A stretch of 21,718 nt of DNA, from the NCBI GenBank assembly GCA_050010255.1, contig JBEKLJ010000029.1, forward strand, positions 1 through 21,718, in the 5' to 3' direction. A program made the position numbers and the translations under genes. The notes beneath the pieces were generated by a model. That model searched no databases. It worked only from the letters and a program-made list of their open reading frames with translations, and had not been told where the DNA came from. The stretch is from JBEKLJ01 sp050010255 (GTDB taxonomy: Bacteria > Acidobacteriota > Terriglobia > Bryobacterales > Bryobacteraceae). Positions 20,094 through 21,718 of this stretch are shown here, piece by piece; the stretch's first letter is position 1, and each line of letters opens with the position of its first letter.

Positions 20094-21718
20094 ATGCGAA
20101 TATCACGCCGGTGGGGATGGGTTTGCCTGACGGCCTTCCTGACGGTTTTTCCAGCGGTCTCCCCAACGGCGGAAACCGGTCGGCCGCAGTTACTATCGAT
20201 TTCGGTTCCGAACCGCGCACTTCAGGGCACGGCGGTTCGTTCGGACTCGAGCTACGGACGCCTGCCATTGGCCTTTGAGCCGAATGTCGGCCAGACGGCC
20301 CCCGAAGTGCGATTTCTGGCGCGGGGCGGCGGCATGACGGCCTTCTTCACCGATGCCGAAACGGTCATGGTGCTCAGCCGGGCGGAGCGAGGCGAGAGGG
20401 ATCCGCTGCGCCGGCCCGAGCAACCGCCGAAAGTCGAGCGGGCGGTGGTGCGGATGAAGCTGGCGGGCGGGCGCGCCGCCCGACAGGTACAGGGGTTGGA
20501 GAAGCTGCCCGGTATCAGCAACTACTTCATCGGCAACGATCCGAAGAAGTGGCGCACGGACGTGCCGCACTACGCGCGCATGCAGTACGAAGGCGTGTAC
20601 CCGGGCATCGACCTGGTGTGGTACGGGAACCAGCGCCAGTTGGAGTATGACTTTGTGGTGGCGCCGGGGGCGGACCCGAGGCAGATCCAGGTGGCCTACG
20701 AGGGAGTGGAGTCGGTGGGGGTGGAGCCGAACGGGGAGCTGGTGCTGCGGACGGCGCTGGGGGAGGTGCGGCAGCAGCGGCCGCGAGTGTATCAGGAGAT
20801 CGGCGGGAAGCGGGTGGAGGTAGAGGCGCGGTACGCCATTGCGGCGCGTAACCGGGTGAGCTTCGAACTGGCGAGGTACGACCGGAAGCGGGAGTTGCGC
20901 ATCGACCCGCTGGTGCTGGTCTACTCCACCTACCTGGGTGGAAGCAACTATGAGAGGGTTTACGGGATCGCGGTGGACGGGGCCGGCTCGGCCTACGTCA
21001 CGGGGTACACCCAATCCACCGACTTCCCCACCCAGTCGCCGCACCAGGCGACACTCCGGACAGCCCCGGGAGTCCAGGTAGCTGTAGACGTTTTCGTGAC
21101 GAAACTGACGCCGGCGGGCAACGCGCTGGTCTACTCCACCTACCTGGGTGGAAGCGACCAGGATGAGGGCTACGGGATCGCGGTGGACGCGGCAGGCTCG
21201 GCCTACATCGTGGGGAGCACCCAATCGACCAACTTTCCAATCCAATCGGCGTACCAGGCGACATACCAGGTAGGTGGAGCCGCTTTCGTGACGAAACTGT
21301 CGCCGGCGGGCAACGCGCTGATCTACTCCACCTACCTGGGCGGAGCCGATGGCCGCGGGATCGCGGTGGACGCGGCAGGCTCGGCCTACGTCACGGGGTA
21401 CACCCAATCGAGCAACTTCCCCACCCAGTCGCCCTATCAGGCCACATTCCAGGGATATTTCGACGCTTTCGTGACGAAACTGACGCCGGTGGGCAACGCG
21501 CTGGTCTACTCCACATACCTGGGTGGAAGCTGGGATGATGGGGGGGACGGGATTGCGGTGGACGGAGCGGGCTCGGCCTACGTCACGGGGTACACCGGTT
21601 CCACCAACTTCCCTACCCAGTCGCCGTACCAGGCGACACTTCAAGGAAGTCAAAACGCTTTCGTGACGAAACTGACGCCGGCGGGCAACGCGCTGTCCTA
21701 CTCCACCTACCTGGGTGG
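20094..21718 (+). CDS. SBBP-repeat (beta-propeller-like) surface/secreted protein, 3' end outside window
   Basis: 541 codons are visible and the frame is still open at the edge. A signal peptide (MRISRRWGWVCLTAFLTVFP and following Ala-Ser) indicates export. Residues about 58-275 match the N-terminal domain that usually precedes SBBP repeats (annotated DUF7948, from memory): LAFEPNVGQTAPEVRFLARG, NYFIGNDPKKWRTDVPHY, YPGIDLVWYGN, QLEYDFVVAPGADP. From residue 277 there are repeats of about 61-70 residues: YSTYLGGS, GIAVDGAGSAYVTGYTQST, NFPTQSPYQAT, AFVTKLTPAGNAL. Four complete units and the start of a fifth are visible. Such proteins are common and long in Acidobacteriota; function is probably adhesion or a secreted scaffold. 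The start is supported by GGAGA 6 bp upstream. A long frame on the opposite strand is a shadow. Confidence 0.93.
   Translation, partial: MRISRRWGWVCLTAFLTVFPAVSPTAETGRPQLLSISVPNRALQGTAVRSDSSYGRLPLAFEPNVGQTAPEVRFLARGGGMTAFFTDAETVMVLSRAERGERDPLRRPEQPPKVERAVVRMKLAGGRAARQVQGLEKLPGISNYFIGNDPKKWRTDVPHYARMQYEGVYPGIDLVWYGNQRQLEYDFVVAPGADPRQIQVAYEGVESVGVEPNGELVLRTALGEVRQQRPRVYQEIGGKRVEVEARYAIAARNRVSFELARYDRKRELRIDPLVLVYSTYLGGSNYERVYGIAVDGAGSAYVTGYTQSTDFPTQSPHQATLRTAPGVQVAVDVFVTKLTPAGNALVYSTYLGGSDQDEGYGIAVDAAGSAYIVGSTQSTNFPIQSAYQATYQVGGAAFVTKLSPAGNALIYSTYLGGADGRGIAVDAAGSAYVTGYTQSSNFPTQSPYQATFQGYFDAFVTKLTPVGNALVYSTYLGGSWDDGGDGIAVDGAGSAYVTGYTGSTNFPTQSPYQATLQGSQNAFVTKLTPAGNALSYSTYLG
20922..21718 (+). repeat. 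Tandem DNA repeats encoding SBBP units
   Basis: The sequence TACTCCAC[C/A]TACCTGGG recurs at 20922, 21132, 21324, 21507 and 21699, giving unit lengths of 210, 192, 183 and 192 bp. All lengths are multiples of three and the frame is kept. Long blocks are nearly identical between units (for example TTCGTGACGAAACTG), which suggests recent expansion or gene conversion. The array continues past the window. Confidence 0.9.

Noticed and set aside
20193..21653. 486-codon open frame on the minus strand with internal repeats
   Set aside because: The repeats are only the reverse of the SBBP coding repeats. The plus frame has a signal peptide, RBS and family motifs.

Overview
The window is high-GC DNA, densely coding on both strands, with no rRNA, tRNA or CRISPR array visible. 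The gene content points to an Acidobacteriota bacterium, probably of the Solibacter/Bryobacter group. The pointers are an SBBP-repeat (beta-propeller-like) giant protein with its typical N-terminal domain, a gluzincin-TPR secreted protein, a GMC oxidoreductase with a Tat-exported small subunit and a multihaem cytochrome, and a GxxExxY element with GCAGAGACGCAGAG-type ends. This placement is inference from gene families; there is no phylogenetic marker in the window.

Layout. (1) 1-2304, minus strand: an APC-type amino acid permease followed 20 bp later by folD, which is cut by the window edge. (2) 2324-4846, plus strand: an exported protein-L-isoaspartate methyltransferase, divergent from the permease with almost no intergenic space, then a secreted metallopeptidase-like TPR protein. 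(3) 4861-8615: a redox module made of a Tat-signal gluconate-dehydrogenase-subunit-3-like protein, a GMC flavoprotein with a cysteine cluster, and a nine-haem c-type cytochrome. The module lies between two exact 37-bp direct repeats, which are copies of the 5' end of the downstream smr gene. A 252-bp element with inverted-repeat ends and a gutted GxxExxY nuclease-like gene sits between the flavoprotein and the cytochrome. (4) 8589-9816: a small Smr-domain protein, a YjbQ-family protein and a ribbon-helix-helix/coiled-coil protein. (5) 9982-16466: a signalling island. It holds a membrane histidine kinase with a damaged H-box, a convergent GAF-PAS histidine kinase plus single-domain response regulator pair, and a translationally coupled operon of receiver-MinD/CpaE-like ATPase, membrane histidine kinase and a second reduced MinD-like ATPase. 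(6) 16572-19781, minus strand: an MFS transporter, archease and RtcB RNA ligase in overlapping or close order. (7) 20094 to the end: an SBBP-repeat protein whose DNA repeats run off the window.

How the genes work together. The redox module looks like a periplasmic sugar or alcohol dehydrogenase that sends electrons from FAD through a possible Fe-S site to a multihaem cytochrome. Archease is the known activator of RtcB, so those two form a functional RNA-repair pair. In the 13.6-16.5 kb operon the kinase can be expected to phosphorylate the receiver fused to the ATPase, giving phosphorylation control of a ParA/MinD-type positioning or pilus-assembly ATPase. This operon and the repeat-flanked redox module are the most interesting parts of the window.
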